Shown: positions 1-8,500, counted from the stretch's first letter. The stretch is 64,000 bases of DNA from Caulobacter sp. NIBR1757 (GCF_027912495.1 NZ_CP115463.1:2988501-3052500); one strand, 5' to 3'. A program made the numbers and translations. Notes: a model not told the origin generated them from the sequence alone.

Positions 1-29
1 GGAAAGACGAGAAGGGCCTCAAGGCGTGA
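1..29 (+). other. possible 3' end of a gene cut by the window edge
   Basis: One plus-strand frame reads KDEKGLKA and then a TGA at 27-29, so a gene entering from the left could stop here. Eight residues are too few to identify it. The stretch 30-169 up to the GST stop codon shows no convincing ORF or RNA. Confidence 0.25.
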
Positions 30-169
30 ATTTTCCTCGGGATTTCCGTCGGTTAGGCGTGATGGGCCTGCCGGTGTCCTGACGGGCTTCAGGCAGGACC
101 GCGTGGGTGGCGGCGACGGGTTTTCGTGGGTGGTGGCACCGGTTCGGCGCGGCGAGGCGTACCGGCCCC

Positions 170-754
170 CTAGATGCCGAGCGCCGATTCCACCCGGCCG
201 ACCCAGGCCTTCGTCGCCGGATAGTTGGAGAGATCAAAACCGCCCTCGTGGGCGACGCGGGTGTAGGCGACCAGGGCGATGTCGGCGAGGGTCAGGTGGT
301 GACCAACGAGGAAGGGCGAGGCCTCCAGGGCCATCTCCAGACGGGCCAGAGCCGCCTTGCCGCGCTCGACGATTTTCGGGTCCAGATCGGAGGCCGCCTT
401 GCCCAGATAGGCCATCTGGAAGCGGGCGACGGCGACATAGGGCTCATGACTGTACTGCTCCCAGAACAGCCACTCGAACATCTTGGCGCGCTCGTACGAG
501 TCCTTGGGGACAAGGTCAGTCCCTTCAGCAAGGTGAAGTATAATCGCGTTGCTTTGCGCTAAAGCGCGACCATCCTCCAGGACAACCAGAGGAACCTGAC
601 CGGCCGGGTTGCGCGCCATGAAATCAGGGGTGCGACTTTCGCCCTTGAGGATGTCGGTTTCGACCCAGCGATACGGCGTGCCGATTCGGTCCGCCGTCCA
701 CTTTACCTTCAGACAATTGCCACTGATGCTGTCGCCGAACACAGTGATACTCAT
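170..754 (-). CDS. glutathione S-transferase family protein
   Basis: A 194-aa cytosolic GST that would conjugate or bind glutathione for detoxification. The N-terminal thioredoxin-like domain shows an SGNCLK segment near residue 10 (Ser/Cys active-site region), the cis-proline loop GQVPLVVLEDG and the glutathione-contacting QSNAI. The all-helical C-terminal domain includes the typical LTLADI segment. The length is normal for the family and the ATG at 754 is the natural start. The gene stands alone, divergent from the secreted-protein gene at 852 with about 97 bp between them. The exact GST class and substrate cannot be read from sequence. Confidence 0.9.
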   Translation of the reverse strand: MSITVFGDSISGNCLKVKWTADRIGTPYRWVETDILKGESRTPDFMARNPAGQVPLVVLEDGRALAQSNAIILHLAEGTDLVPKDSYERAKMFEWLFWEQYSHEPYVAVARFQMAYLGKAASDLDPKIVERGKAALARLEMALEASPFLVGHHLTLADIALVAYTRVAHEGGFDLSNYPATKAWVGRVESALGI

Positions 755-851
755 GGTTTTTCTCTCTGCGGGACTGACTGGGGTTGCCTTTTAGGCGAGT
801 GGCCGCTACCTAGCCCCGACCTGTCGTCGAGAAACAAAGGGGGGACCGCTG

Positions 852-1472
852 TTGAAGCGTACCTCAACATGCCTCGCCGCACTGGCTTTTATGCTGGTTG
901 CAAACTCTTCGTCCGCCCAGACCCTCAAGGGGATTCCGGGCAGCGCAAACGGCGATCCCATCGGGGATCTTATCGCGCGGATCAACACCGAGAGCCCCAC
1001 CCCTACAGCGGGACTCCGTGGAACGATGTCGCCCATTCCGGACGATGCGATCCTGCCTGCCGACAACGCGGGTGAGGCCAAAACCGTTCCCGGCGAGGCC
1101 GACTGGAACATGCGCGTGACGCTGTACCACTCGGGCGGCGGCGGCGCGGGGGCCCGCGACTCGCTGGGTTGCCCCGTGGTGGCCATGCGCACGGCGGCGA
1201 CCGACCCGCGCGTCGCGCCCAAACGCTCGATCATCTTCATTCCGGAAACGGTTGGCCTGCGGATGCCCGACGGCGGCGTTCATGACGGCTACTGGTATGT
1301 CTCCGACACCGGCGGCGGCGTGCGTGGCAGCCATGTCGACCTGTTCACCGGCCACGGCCGGGGATCGATGGGCCCGCTGATGAAGATCAACACCCGCACG
1401 GTGCAGGTCATGAAGGCCGGCACCTTCACGGGTTGCCCGAAGTCCGGCCAGCGGATCGCGGCGACGCGGTAG
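852..1472 (+). CDS. secreted 3D-domain (double-psi beta-barrel) protein
   Basis: A 206-aa protein that probably starts with TTG at 852. Its first ~22 residues form a Sec signal peptide (basic MKR, hydrophobic ALAFML, then SSAQ). The C-terminal part contains YVSDTGGGVRGSHVDLF, which resembles the catalytic-Asp signature of the 3D domain found in MltA lytic transglycosylases and Rpf/Stationary-phase-type peptidoglycan enzymes. That suggests a periplasmic protein acting on or binding peptidoglycan. The rest of the MltA fold is absent, so activity is an inference. It is divergent from the GST gene and is followed by an inverted-repeat element before cysH. Confidence 0.65.
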   Translation: MKRTSTCLAALAFMLVANSSSAQTLKGIPGSANGDPIGDLIARINTESPTPTAGLRGTMSPIPDDAILPADNAGEAKTVPGEADWNMRVTLYHSGGGGAGARDSLGCPVVAMRTAATDPRVAPKRSIIFIPETVGLRMPDGGVHDGYWYVSDTGGGVRGSHVDLFTGHGRGSMGPLMKINTRTVQVMKAGTFTGCPKSGQRIAATR

Positions 1473-1498
1473 GGGCAGCGCCCCTGCCCCCACCTCCA

Positions 1499-1641
1499 CC
1501 GTCATCCTCGGGCTTGTCCCGAGGACCCATGGTTCAGCTTTCGCGAAACGTTGCATGGCGGGCTCCGACGGGGCGGCGTCAGGACGTCTGACGTTCGTGC
1601 GGCGGATGAATGGGTCCTCGGGACAAGCCCGAGGATGACGG
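1499..1641. repeat. 143-bp inverted-repeat element
   Basis: Arms 1499-1530 and 1610-1641 are perfect reverse complements over 32 bp and surround a 79-bp loop. Each arm is itself a small hairpin (CCTCGGG / CCCGAGG). It fills the gap between two convergent genes. The structure fits a REP-pair or MITE-like dispersed intergenic element and may also stop transcription from both sides. Confidence 0.7.
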
Positions 1642-1668
1642 CGGTGCGGTGGCGAGAGCGGCGCGCGC

Positions 1669-2406
1669 TCAGATATCCCCGCCCACATTCGTCGGCGCGA
1701 CATGCGCCCGGGCGACGTGGATGCCGCATTCGGTCTTGTCCTGGCCCGCCCAGCGGCCGGCGCGGACGTCGGCGCCCTCTTCCACCGGGCTGGTGCAGGG
1801 CCAGCAGCCGATCGAAGGGAAGCCCTGCGCCACCAGCGGGTGGGCCGGCAAGTCGTGCCGGGCGACGTAGGCGTCGAGCTCTTCCTTGCCCCAGTTGGCC
1901 AGGGGGTTGAACTTGACCTGGTGGTCGGCCTGTTCGACCACCGCCAGGCGCAGGCGGTCGCCGCCGTGGAAGCGCTTGCGGCCGGTCAGCCAGCCGTCGA
2001 AACCCTCCAGAGCACGGTCGAGCGGCAGCACCTTGCGGATGTTGCAGCAGGCGTCGGTGTCGGTCTTCCAGAGGTTGGCGTCGGGGTCGCCGACGGCGAG
2101 GTCCTGGAAGCGCGGGCGCAGGTCGCGCACGTCGGTCAGGCCAAGCTTCGACGCCAGCTGGCGGCGGTAGTCGAGGGTCTGGCCGAACAGCATGCCGGTG
2201 TCGAGGAAGAGGACGGGGATGTCCCGCTTCACCTGGGCGGCGAGGTGGAGCAGCACGGCGCTCTCGGCCCCGAAGGACGAGACGAGGGCCAGGCGCTCGC
2301 CGAAGGTGGCCACGGCGGCCTCGATGATGGTGGTCGGATGAGCGCTGCGCAGCTCCGCGTCCAACAGGGCCGCGGAGGTCGGGCGCTCGAGTTGGTCGAA
2401 GGCCAT
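1669..2406 (-). CDS. cysH: phosphoadenylyl/adenylyl-sulfate reductase
   Basis: A 245-aa soluble enzyme reducing APS or PAPS to sulfite in assimilatory sulfate reduction. The PP-loop nucleotide-binding segment lies near LVSSFGAESAVLLHL. The catalytic cysteine is in ECGIH (C227). Two cysteine pairs, CC at 120-121 and CWPC at 201-204, are the ligands of a 4Fe-4S cluster and mark the bacterial APS-reductase type rather than the cluster-free E. coli PAPS type. The ATG at 2406 overlaps the TGA of the upstream DUF934 gene (TGATG), which indicates translational coupling at the end of the cob/cys operon. A longer upstream reading frame exists but is not needed. Confidence 0.93.
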   Translation of the reverse strand: MAFDQLERPTSAALLDAELRSAHPTTIIEAAVATFGERLALVSSFGAESAVLLHLAAQVKRDIPVLFLDTGMLFGQTLDYRRQLASKLGLTDVRDLRPRFQDLAVGDPDANLWKTDTDACCNIRKVLPLDRALEGFDGWLTGRKRFHGGDRLRLAVVEQADHQVKFNPLANWGKEELDAYVARHDLPAHPLVAQGFPSIGCWPCTSPVEEGADVRAGRWAGQDKTECGIHVARAHVAPTNVGGDI

Positions 2407-2903
2407 CAGCCCCTCTCCTCGAAGGCCGGCGGGCGGTGGTCGGCCGCGCGCTGGTACACATGCCGGAAGAGGCCGGCGGCCTTGGCCCATTGTTCTGGTG
2501 TGGCGCCGTCGGCGGGCGCGAAGCTGTCGAACCCGGTGCGGACCATGAAGTTGGCCTGTTGCAGCAGGACATCGCCGACCGCCCTCACCTCGCAGGCATA
2601 GCCGAAGCGCTCGCGCAGCAGGGTGGCGGTGGTGAAGGTGCGGCCGTCGCGGAACTTCGGGAAGACCACGGCGACGAGGGCCAGGCGCGGCAGGTCGTAG
2701 GCCAGGTCCTCGACCGCTTCGTCGGTCTGCAGCCGGACGCCGACGGCGCGGTTGCCGGTGACCAAAGCGTCGCCCTCAGCCTGAAAGCGGGCCAGGCTGA
2801 GAATGACGGGACCCTCGGGAATGGCGTCCTCGTCGGCGACGTCGGTGAAGACATCCTCGGCGGCCGAGAATTGGCCGTTCTGGAGCTTAATGAGCGTCGG
2901 CAT
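2406..2903 (-). CDS. DUF934 family protein, sulfite-reduction partner
   Basis: A 165-aa soluble protein of the DUF934 family, which in alpha- and betaproteobacteria sits between a sulfite reductase and cysH. Its biochemical role is unclear; an electron-delivery or assembly role for the reductase has been suggested from context. The start chosen is ATG at 2903 (MPTLIKLQNG), which overlaps the 3' end of the reductase gene by 17 nt. The conserved middle part (VGVRLQTDEAVEDL... FPKFRDGRTF) is the family signature. The stop overlaps the cysH start. Confidence 0.85.
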   Translation of the reverse strand: MPTLIKLQNGQFSAAEDVFTDVADEDAIPEGPVILSLARFQAEGDALVTGNRAVGVRLQTDEAVEDLAYDLPRLALVAVVFPKFRDGRTFTTATLLRERFGYACEVRAVGDVLLQQANFMVRTGFDSFAPADGATPEQWAKAAGLFRHVYQRAADHRPPAFEERG

Positions 2904-4542
2904 AGACGGCCTCCTTGAACGGAGCCATGCCGGCGCGGCGGAAGGTGTCGAGGAAGCGCTCGTCCTTCTGGCGCAGGCCCAGGTAGGTCTCGACCAGCTT
3001 GTCGACGGCGTCGGCCACCTTGTCGGCCGGCAGGGCCGGACCGAGGATCGAGGCAAGCGAAGCGTCTTCCGCGCCCGAGCCACCGAGGCTGAGCTGGTAG
3101 AATTCCTCGCCCTTCTTGTCGACGCCGAGCACGCCGATGTGGCCGACGTGGTGGTGGCCGCAGGCGTTGATGCAGCCGCTGATCTTGATCTTCAGCTCAC
3201 CGATGTCCTCGGCCCGGTCGGCGTCGGCGAAGCGGTCCTGGATCGACTGGGCGACCGGGATGGCCCGCGCATTCGCAAGAGCGCAGTAGTCGAGGCCCGG
3301 GCAGGCGATGATGTCGCTGATCAGGCTGATGTTGGAGGTGGCCAGACCGACCGACTGCAGGGCGCGGTGGACGGCGGGGACGTCGTCCAGCTTCACATGC
3401 GGCAGGACGAGGTTCTGCTCGTGGGTGGCGCGGATATCGCCCAGGCCATAGCGTTCGGCCAGGTCGGCGACCGCCTCCATCTGCTCGGCCGAGGCGTCGC
3501 CGGGAGTGGCGCCGGGGGCCTTCAGGCTGATCTCGACGATAGCGTAGCCGGGCTGCTTGTGGGCCTTGACGTTGTTGCGCACGAAACGGGCGAAGGCCCG
3601 GTCGGAGGCCTGCTCGGCGTCGAAGACATCCGACTTCGGCGGCAGGGTTTCGAACGGGACCTTGAGGAAGCTGCCCCGGATGCGGGCCAGTTCGGTGTCG
3701 GGCAGGTCGCGGCCTTCGCCGATCTTCAGCCACTCCTCCTCGACCTGACGGCCGAACTCCTCGGCGCCGAGGCTGGAGACGAGGATCTTGATGCGGGCCT
3801 TGTAGGCGTTGTCGCGGCGGCCGTGGCGGTTGTAGACGCGCAGGACCGCCTCCAGATAGCTGATCAACCGGGCGGCCGGCAGGAACGGCTTGATAGTCGG
3901 GGCGAGGTAGGGCGTGCGGCCCTGACCGCCGCCGACCATGACCTCGAAACCGAGGGCGCCGTCGGCGTTGCGAAGGACCTTGAGACCAATGTCATGGGCC
4001 CGGGCGGCGGTGCGGTCGGTCTCCGAGGCGGTGACGGCGATCTTGAACTTGCGCGGCAGGTAGCTGAACTCGGGGTGCAGCGTCGACCATTGGCGCAGGA
4101 CTTCGGACCAGACGCGGGGGTCATCGACCTCCTGCGCCGTGGCGCCGGCGTAGGGGTCCGACGTCACATTGCGGATGCAGTTGCCGCTGGTCTGGATGGC
4201 GTGCATCTGCACCCCGGCCAGGTGGTCGAGGATGTCGGGCGTATCGCCCAGCTTGATCCAGTTGAACTGGATGTTCTGGCGGGTGGTGAAGTGGCCATAG
4301 CCCTTGTCCCAGGTGCGGGCGATGTGGGCGAAGGCGCGCAGCTGGGTCGGGTTCAGCGAACCGTAGGGGACGGCGACCCGCAGCATGTAGGCGTGAAGCT
4401 GCAGGTAGAGGCCGTTCATCAGGCGCAGCGGCTTGAACTGGTCCTCGGTGATGTCGCCGGCCAGGCGGGCGACGACCTGGCCGCGGAACTCGGCGGCGCG
4501 GTCTTCGAGGAATTCCTGGTCGATGATGTCGTAGCTGTACAT
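2887..4542 (-). CDS. cysI: ferredoxin-type nitrite/sulfite reductase (hemoprotein)
   Basis: A 551-aa siroheme and 4Fe-4S enzyme that reduces sulfite to sulfide. The N-terminal half carries the GHFTTRQNIQ and SGNCIRN segments of the nitrite/sulfite reductase ferredoxin-like repeats. The C-terminal half has CPGLDYC and SGCINACGHH, the four cysteines that hold the cluster-siroheme centre. Sulfite rather than nitrite is the likely substrate because the gene is sandwiched between siroheme synthesis (cobA) and cysH. The gap to the DUF2849 stop codon is only 4 nt, so it belongs to one operon running from cobA. Confidence 0.92.
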   Translation of the reverse strand: MYSYDIIDQEFLEDRAAEFRGQVVARLAGDITEDQFKPLRLMNGLYLQLHAYMLRVAVPYGSLNPTQLRAFAHIARTWDKGYGHFTTRQNIQFNWIKLGDTPDILDHLAGVQMHAIQTSGNCIRNVTSDPYAGATAQEVDDPRVWSEVLRQWSTLHPEFSYLPRKFKIAVTASETDRTAARAHDIGLKVLRNADGALGFEVMVGGGQGRTPYLAPTIKPFLPAARLISYLEAVLRVYNRHGRRDNAYKARIKILVSSLGAEEFGRQVEEEWLKIGEGRDLPDTELARIRGSFLKVPFETLPPKSDVFDAEQASDRAFARFVRNNVKAHKQPGYAIVEISLKAPGATPGDASAEQMEAVADLAERYGLGDIRATHEQNLVLPHVKLDDVPAVHRALQSVGLATSNISLISDIIACPGLDYCALANARAIPVAQSIQDRFADADRAEDIGELKIKISGCINACGHHHVGHIGVLGVDKKGEEFYQLSLGGSGAEDASLASILGPALPADKVADAVDKLVETYLGLRQKDERFLDTFRRAGMAPFKEAVYADAH

Positions 4543-4546
4543 GGGG

Positions 4547-4903
4547 CTACTTCCTGCGGATCAGATCGACGCGGCCGGTCGAGCGGGCGGCGCCGGTGGC
4601 GGCCTGCAGAGCGGCGATGGCGGCGCCGCCCTCGGCCTGCTTGCCGTGGGTGGGTTCGTTGGTGGGGCCCAGCGCGCGGATGCGCTCGCGGTAGCTGACC
4701 GGGGCGAGGCCGGCGGGGCCCTCGGCGATGTCGATCAGGTAGGGTTCGACGATGACGGTCGGCTGGCTCTTGGCGACGGCGACGGCGGACTCTCCGGCGT
4801 CACCGTCGAAGATGTCGGCGTCGGCGAAGCGCTCGACCCATTGGCCGGCCTGCCAGAAGACAACCTCGCCATCGATCAGGCGGTTGGCGGTGAGGACTTT
4901 CAT
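4547..4903 (-). CDS. DUF2849 family protein
   Basis: A 118-aa soluble protein of the DUF2849 family, commonly found directly upstream of the sulfite reductase gene in Alphaproteobacteria. Function is unknown, but the conserved position supports a role in sulfite-reductase expression or electron supply. The ATG at 4903 overlaps the TGA of cobA, preceded by a TTG codon that is not needed as a start. Visible family features are the opening VLTANRLIDGEVVFW and PYLIDI in the middle. Confidence 0.8.
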   Translation of the reverse strand: MKVLTANRLIDGEVVFWQAGQWVERFADADIFDGDAGESAVAVAKSQPTVIVEPYLIDIAEGPAGLAPVSYRERIRALGPTNEPTHGKQAEGGAAIAALQAATGAARSTGRVDLIRRK

Positions 4904-5931
4904 CAAATCCTCCCCTGGCGCGCAGCGACGGGGGAGGGGGACCGCGCGCCGTAGGCGCGTGGTGGAGGGGGCAGCGCCGGCGGTGCGGGTTGACCCTGAA
5001 AGCTGTCGTTGGCGGACGCGCCAGAACGCGCGTTTGCCTGAAGGGCCGGCGCTGCCCCCTCCACCACCAGCCCTGAGCCGGGCTGGCGGTCTCCCTCCCC
5101 CGCCTCTTCGGGTCGGAGGAGGAACTGGGAGGCGGCCATGGCCATCGCTTCTCCGACCATCAGCAGCGCCGGACCCGACAGGCCGGCGGCCGTCTCGGCC
5201 AGCTTACCCAGCGTGGTCGGCAGGCGCTGCTCGTCGGCGCGGCTGGCGTTGACGACGATAAGGGCGGGCGTCGAGGCGGCCCGGCCAGCCGCGGTCAGGC
5301 GCTCGGCGATCAGGCCGGCGGTGCTGAGGCCCATGTAGATGACGACGGTCTGGTTGGGGCGGGCCAGGGCCGGCCAGTCGAGATCGGGCTCGCCATGAGC
5401 GGCGTGGCCGGTGACGAAGGTGACCGACTGGGCGGCGCCGCGATGGGTCAGCGGGGCGCCGGCCGACGCGCTGGCGGACAGGGCGGCGGTGACGCCGGGA
5501 ATGACCTGGGCTTCGATGCCGGCGGCGCGGCAGGCGGCCAGCTCCTCGCCGCCACGGCCGAAGATGAAGGGATCGCCGCCCTTGAGGCGAACGACGGTCA
5601 GGCCCTGCTCGGCAAGGGCCACAAGCAGCTGGTTGATGTCATCCTGCGGCAGGGTGTGGCGCGACTTGCGCTTGGCGACGTCGATCAGCCGGGCATTGGC
5701 GGGGGCCAGATCGAGAATGTCGCTGGACACCAGGCCGTCATGGACGATGACGTCGGCGCTCCCGATGACACGGGCGGCCTTGATGGTCAGCAGGTCGGGG
5801 TCGCCCGGGCCCGCGCCGACGAGCCAGACCATTCCAGCCATTGGGCCGGGCCTGGTCGCACGACCGTCCAGCGCGACCAAACCCTTGTTGGGGCGCTTGC
5901 TGGCGGGTGCGGGACGGACAGGCCGGGACAT
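4903..5931 (-). CDS. cobA: uroporphyrinogen-III C-methyltransferase
   Basis: A 342-aa SAM-dependent methylase that makes precorrin-2 for siroheme, the sulfite-reductase cofactor. The core (residues ~32-265) shows VWLVGAGPGDPDLLT, VRLKGGDPFIFGRGGEE, the PGVTAA loop and PLTHRG, all signatures of the SUMT/CobA family. The CysG dehydrogenase/chelatase domain is absent. The last ~75 residues are unusual: low-complexity, proline/alanine-rich, and encoded by an intergenic-type inverted repeat (4930-5101) that extends the reading frame to the stop overlapping the next gene. It is the first gene of the operon, divergent from the LysR gene. Confidence 0.92.
   Translation of the reverse strand: MSRPVRPAPASKRPNKGLVALDGRATRPGPMAGMVWLVGAGPGDPDLLTIKAARVIGSADVIVHDGLVSSDILDLAPANARLIDVAKRKSRHTLPQDDINQLLVALAEQGLTVVRLKGGDPFIFGRGGEELAACRAAGIEAQVIPGVTAALSASASAGAPLTHRGAAQSVTFVTGHAAHGEPDLDWPALARPNQTVVIYMGLSTAGLIAERLTAAGRAASTPALIVVNASRADEQRLPTTLGKLAETAAGLSGPALLMVGEAMAMAASQFLLRPEEAGEGDRQPGSGLVVEGAAPALQANARSGASANDSFQGQPAPPALPPPPRAYGARSPSPVAARQGRI
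4930..5101. repeat. REP-like inverted repeat inside the 3' end of cobA
   Basis: Inner arms 4961-4980 and 5046-5065 are perfect 20-bp reverse complements. Outer arms 4930-4945 and 5086-5101 pair with one mismatch. The GGGGGAGGG and CCCCCTCCACCACC composition is that of repeats usually found between genes. Here the element is translated as the C-terminal tail of CobA. Confidence 0.75.
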
Positions 5932-6053
5932 GGCGCGATAGCTTCTCTATAAGGGCGGCGAGAGGGTCGAGGCGGGCCGAAAACGACCCGCCCCGCCCGA
6001 TACCCGATGGCGAAAAGGGCCGTGACGCCATCGGACACTTGCTAACTGGGCTC

Positions 6054-6069
6054 GCGAAGACCACTTCGC
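6054..6069. promoter_or_regulatory. inverted repeat between cobA and the LysR gene
   Basis: The hexamers GCGAAG and CTTCGC are separated by ACCA in the 178-bp divergent intergenic region, 40 bp before the LysR start. The position and dyad symmetry fit a LysR-type autoregulatory or sulfur-gene operator, but no experimental consensus was compared. Confidence 0.4.
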
Positions 6070-6109
6070 AAACTAGGACTTCTGCCGGGGCGTTCAGGAA
6101 AACTTGGGG

Positions 6110-7069
6110 ATGGATACACCCTCTGATCATCGCAGGCGCCTGCCGCCGCTGAACGCCTTGCGGGCGTTCGAGGCGGCCGCGCGGCACCTGAATTTCTCAC
6201 GCGCGGCCGAGGAGCTGTCGGTGACGCCGGGCGCGGTCAGCCAGCAGATCCAGAACCTGGAAGACTATGTCGGGGCGGCCCTGTTCAAGCGCACGCCCAA
6301 GGGCCTGCTCTTGACCGACGCGGCCCAGACCGCCCTGCCCGCCCTGCGCGAGGCCTTCGACCGGCTGGCCGAGGCGGCGAGCCTGCTGACGGCCGCCGTC
6401 GATGGCCGGCGCCTGACGCTGACCGCCGCGCCGAGCTTCGCCGCCAAGTGGCTGGTGCCGCGGCTGGGCAAGTTCGAGGAGAAGCACCCGCAGGTCGACG
6501 TCTGGCTGTCGGCCGGCATGGAGGTGGTCGACTTCGCCTCCGGGGAAATTGACCTGGCCATCCGTTACGGCGGCGGGCGCTATCCGGGCCTGGAGGTCAT
6601 CAAGCTGATGACCGAGACGGTGATTCCGGTGGTCAGCCCGGGCCTGCTCAACGAGAACCCGCTCAACGATCCCTCCGACCTCAGCCACCACATCCTGTTG
6701 CACGACGGCAGCCCGGACGCCGACGACAGCTGCCCTGATTGGGCCATGTGGCTGGCGGCGCGGGGGATTCGCGGCGTCGACGGCACGCGCGGGCCGCGCT
6801 TCAACCAGTCGAGCCTGGTCATCGAGGCGGCGGTCAATGGCCGGGGCGTGGCCCTGGCCAAGCGGACGCTGGCGCAGGCCGATCTCGACGCGGGGCGCCT
6901 GGTGACGCCATTACACATCGCCACGGCGGTAGACTTCGCCTATTACGTCGTCCACCCCAAGACCAAGGGACGGCTGCCTCAGGTGAAGGCCTTCGTCTCC
7001 TGGCTGATGGAAGAGGCGGCCGCCCACGAAGCCGCCCTCCAGACCCTCGACAACGGCGCAGGTATCTAG
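6110..7069 (+). CDS. LysR-family transcriptional regulator, GcvA-like
   Basis: A 319-aa DNA-binding regulator. The N-terminal winged helix (RRLPPLNALRAFEAAARH, then LSVTPGAVSQQIQNLE) is the typical GcvA-subgroup opening. The C-terminal periplasmic-binding-like effector domain follows, with LTAAPSFAAKWLVPRLG and IDLAIRYG, also GcvA-like. ATG 6110 is preferred to the TTG at 6104. It is divergent from the siroheme/sulfate operon and lies 8 nt before a chorismate mutase gene, with which it is probably co-transcribed. Which of the two neighbours it regulates is not evident; GcvA itself controls the glycine cleavage system, which is not present here. Confidence 0.88.
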   Translation: MDTPSDHRRRLPPLNALRAFEAAARHLNFSRAAEELSVTPGAVSQQIQNLEDYVGAALFKRTPKGLLLTDAAQTALPALREAFDRLAEAASLLTAAVDGRRLTLTAAPSFAAKWLVPRLGKFEEKHPQVDVWLSAGMEVVDFASGEIDLAIRYGGGRYPGLEVIKLMTETVIPVVSPGLLNENPLNDPSDLSHHILLHDGSPDADDSCPDWAMWLAARGIRGVDGTRGPRFNQSSLVIEAAVNGRGVALAKRTLAQADLDAGRLVTPLHIATAVDFAYYVVHPKTKGRLPQVKAFVSWLMEEAAAHEAALQTLDNGAGI

Positions 7070-7077
7070 AGTTCTTC

Positions 7078-7407
7078 ATGCCCAAAGATGTTTCGGTGAT
7101 GGTCGATCCCCGGGTCGCGCCGCAGGACTGCACCACGATGGCCGAGGTCAGGGTCGGCGTTGACGCCCTCGACCGCGCCCTGGTGGCGCTGCTGGCCGAG
7201 CGCCAGGGCTATATGGACGCCGCCGCGCGGATCAAACCCGACCGCGGCGTCGTGCGCGACGTGGCGCGGATCGAGGACGTGGTCGCCAAGGTCAAGGCCG
7301 CGGCCACCGAGGCCGGCCTCAGCCACGCCATCGCCGAGCCGGTCTGGCGCACCCTGGTGGACCGCTGCATCGCCTATGAGTTCGGCGTCTGGGACAAGAC
7401 CCGCTAG
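7078..7407 (+). CDS. chorismate mutase (AroQ class, PchB-like)
   Basis: A 109-aa helical enzyme of the type II chorismate mutase family, converting chorismate to prephenate; PchB relatives act as isochorismate pyruvate-lyases. Features include VGVDALDRALVALLAERQGY, with the Arg/Lys-rich active-site helices (AARIKPDRGVVRD), and VWRTLVDRCIAYE near the end. A second ATG at 7138 would give a shorter protein starting at the conserved helix. The TAG stop shares the tetranucleotide CTAG with the stop of the convergent Hpt gene. Confidence 0.85.
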   Translation: MPKDVSVMVDPRVAPQDCTTMAEVRVGVDALDRALVALLAERQGYMDAAARIKPDRGVVRDVARIEDVVAKVKAAATEAGLSHAIAEPVWRTLVDRCIAYEFGVWDKTR

Positions 7408-7745
7408 CCCTTCAGCGAACGCAGCATCTGCTCGTGCTGATAGGCGGCGATGTCGAGCAGCGCCGCGTCGAGGGCCGCGTGCACGGCCGGCAGCACGCCC
7501 GTCCCATCCCGCTCGGCCCGTTCGCAGACGTCGGCCAGGGCATTGGCGCCGATTCCCCGCGCCGCGCCTTTGATCGTATGCAGGGCGTCGCTCCAGCCGG
7601 GGTCGCCAGGTTGCAGCATCCGCGACCAGATGGTCGCCTGTTCGCGGAACAGGTTCAGCACCTCGTCGATGACCCCGAAGTCCCCCGCGGCGAAGCTTTC
7701 GAGGTAGGGAAAATCGACCGCGCCGGTGATGTCTCGCTTCGCCAA
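7404..7745 (-). CDS. histidine phosphotransfer (Hpt) domain protein
   Basis: A 113-aa four-helix Hpt protein that relays phosphate in a multistep phosphorelay. The phospho-accepting histidine is in ALHTIKGAARGIGA, the canonical HxxKG motif. The protein consists of the Hpt domain only, so it is a free phosphotransfer module needing a hybrid kinase and receiver elsewhere. No kinase is visible in the window. It is convergent with the chorismate mutase gene and divergent from the tRNA. Confidence 0.88.
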   Translation of the reverse strand: MAKRDITGAVDFPYLESFAAGDFGVIDEVLNLFREQATIWSRMLQPGDPGWSDALHTIKGAARGIGANALADVCERAERDGTGVLPAVHAALDAALLDIAAYQHEQMLRSLKG

Positions 7746-7822
7746 ATTAGGCCCCTTGTGTCCCGAGCAATTTCGAGTATGTTCCGCGCCCTCGCCGCCG
7801 GGTACGCCCGAACCGTCGATAC

Positions 7823-7949
<127 letters not shown>

Positions 7950-8036
7950 ACGCTATCAGAACACTCTCTGGGTTCCCTCATTGGGTTCCACCTGTTGAGT
8001 AAATCCCTATCAGGACTTCTCAACCGTCACCATTCG

Positions 8037-8492
8037 CTACGGAGAGGGAATCGCTTCGGCCTGCCCATCGTTGGAAATGCGCGGCGGAATTTTCGGACTT
8101 GGCGTCAAACTCCGCGTCTGAATTTCATACAGCGCCACCATCAGCCAGGCGTGCCTGCGCAGCAGATTTGCGTCATCGAACAGCCTGGCAATTTCTGAGA
8201 TCAAGCGTTCAGCCGGGACCGGAACCCGGAGCCCGGCCTCTTCCCCGGCCCACTTCGGCGCTTGTCGGGGAATTTCGCTGAGCATTTCTCCGGCCAGCAC
8301 CGCCTTCTCGGCGGGGAGCTGTTCAGTCGCCTCGCGGTGGCTCGCCTTCACCTGGTCGACGAGCCTGAAAAAGGTTGCCGAGGAAACCTGAGGGTATCGG
8401 CTCTGAATTTCCTTCCACCGCTTGCCCCCGCCTTCCAGCAGTCGGGCGGCGATATCATTCTCGAGAGCGGCGCGGACGCGATCGTCTATCAT
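8037..8492 (-). CDS. hypothetical protein with a possible helix-turn-helix
   Basis: A 151-aa soluble protein, start ATG 8492 (MIDDRVRAALEND). The segment KRWKEIQSRYPQVSSATFFR looks like a helix-turn-helix in which VSSATFFR would be the recognition helix, as in small phage or plasmid DNA-binding proteins; that is inference. A near-perfect palindrome lies 9 nt upstream of the start, which would suit autoregulation. It is the first gene inside the putative island next to the tRNA, a usual place for an element's regulator or excision gene. I do not recognise the family. Confidence 0.6.
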   Translation of the reverse strand: MIDDRVRAALENDIAARLLEGGGKRWKEIQSRYPQVSSATFFRLVDQVKASHREATEQLPAEKAVLAGEMLSEIPRQAPKWAGEEAGLRVPVPAERLISEIARLFDDANLLRRHAWLMVALYEIQTRSLTPSPKIPPRISNDGQAEAIPSP

Positions 8493-8500
8493 TTTGCACT

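Noticed and set aside
2803..4698. 631-aa plus-strand ORF opposite the sulfite reductase
   Set aside because: It is antisense to a well-conserved gene, with repetitive Asp/Gly/Val-rich composition typical of antisense frames in high-GC DNA.
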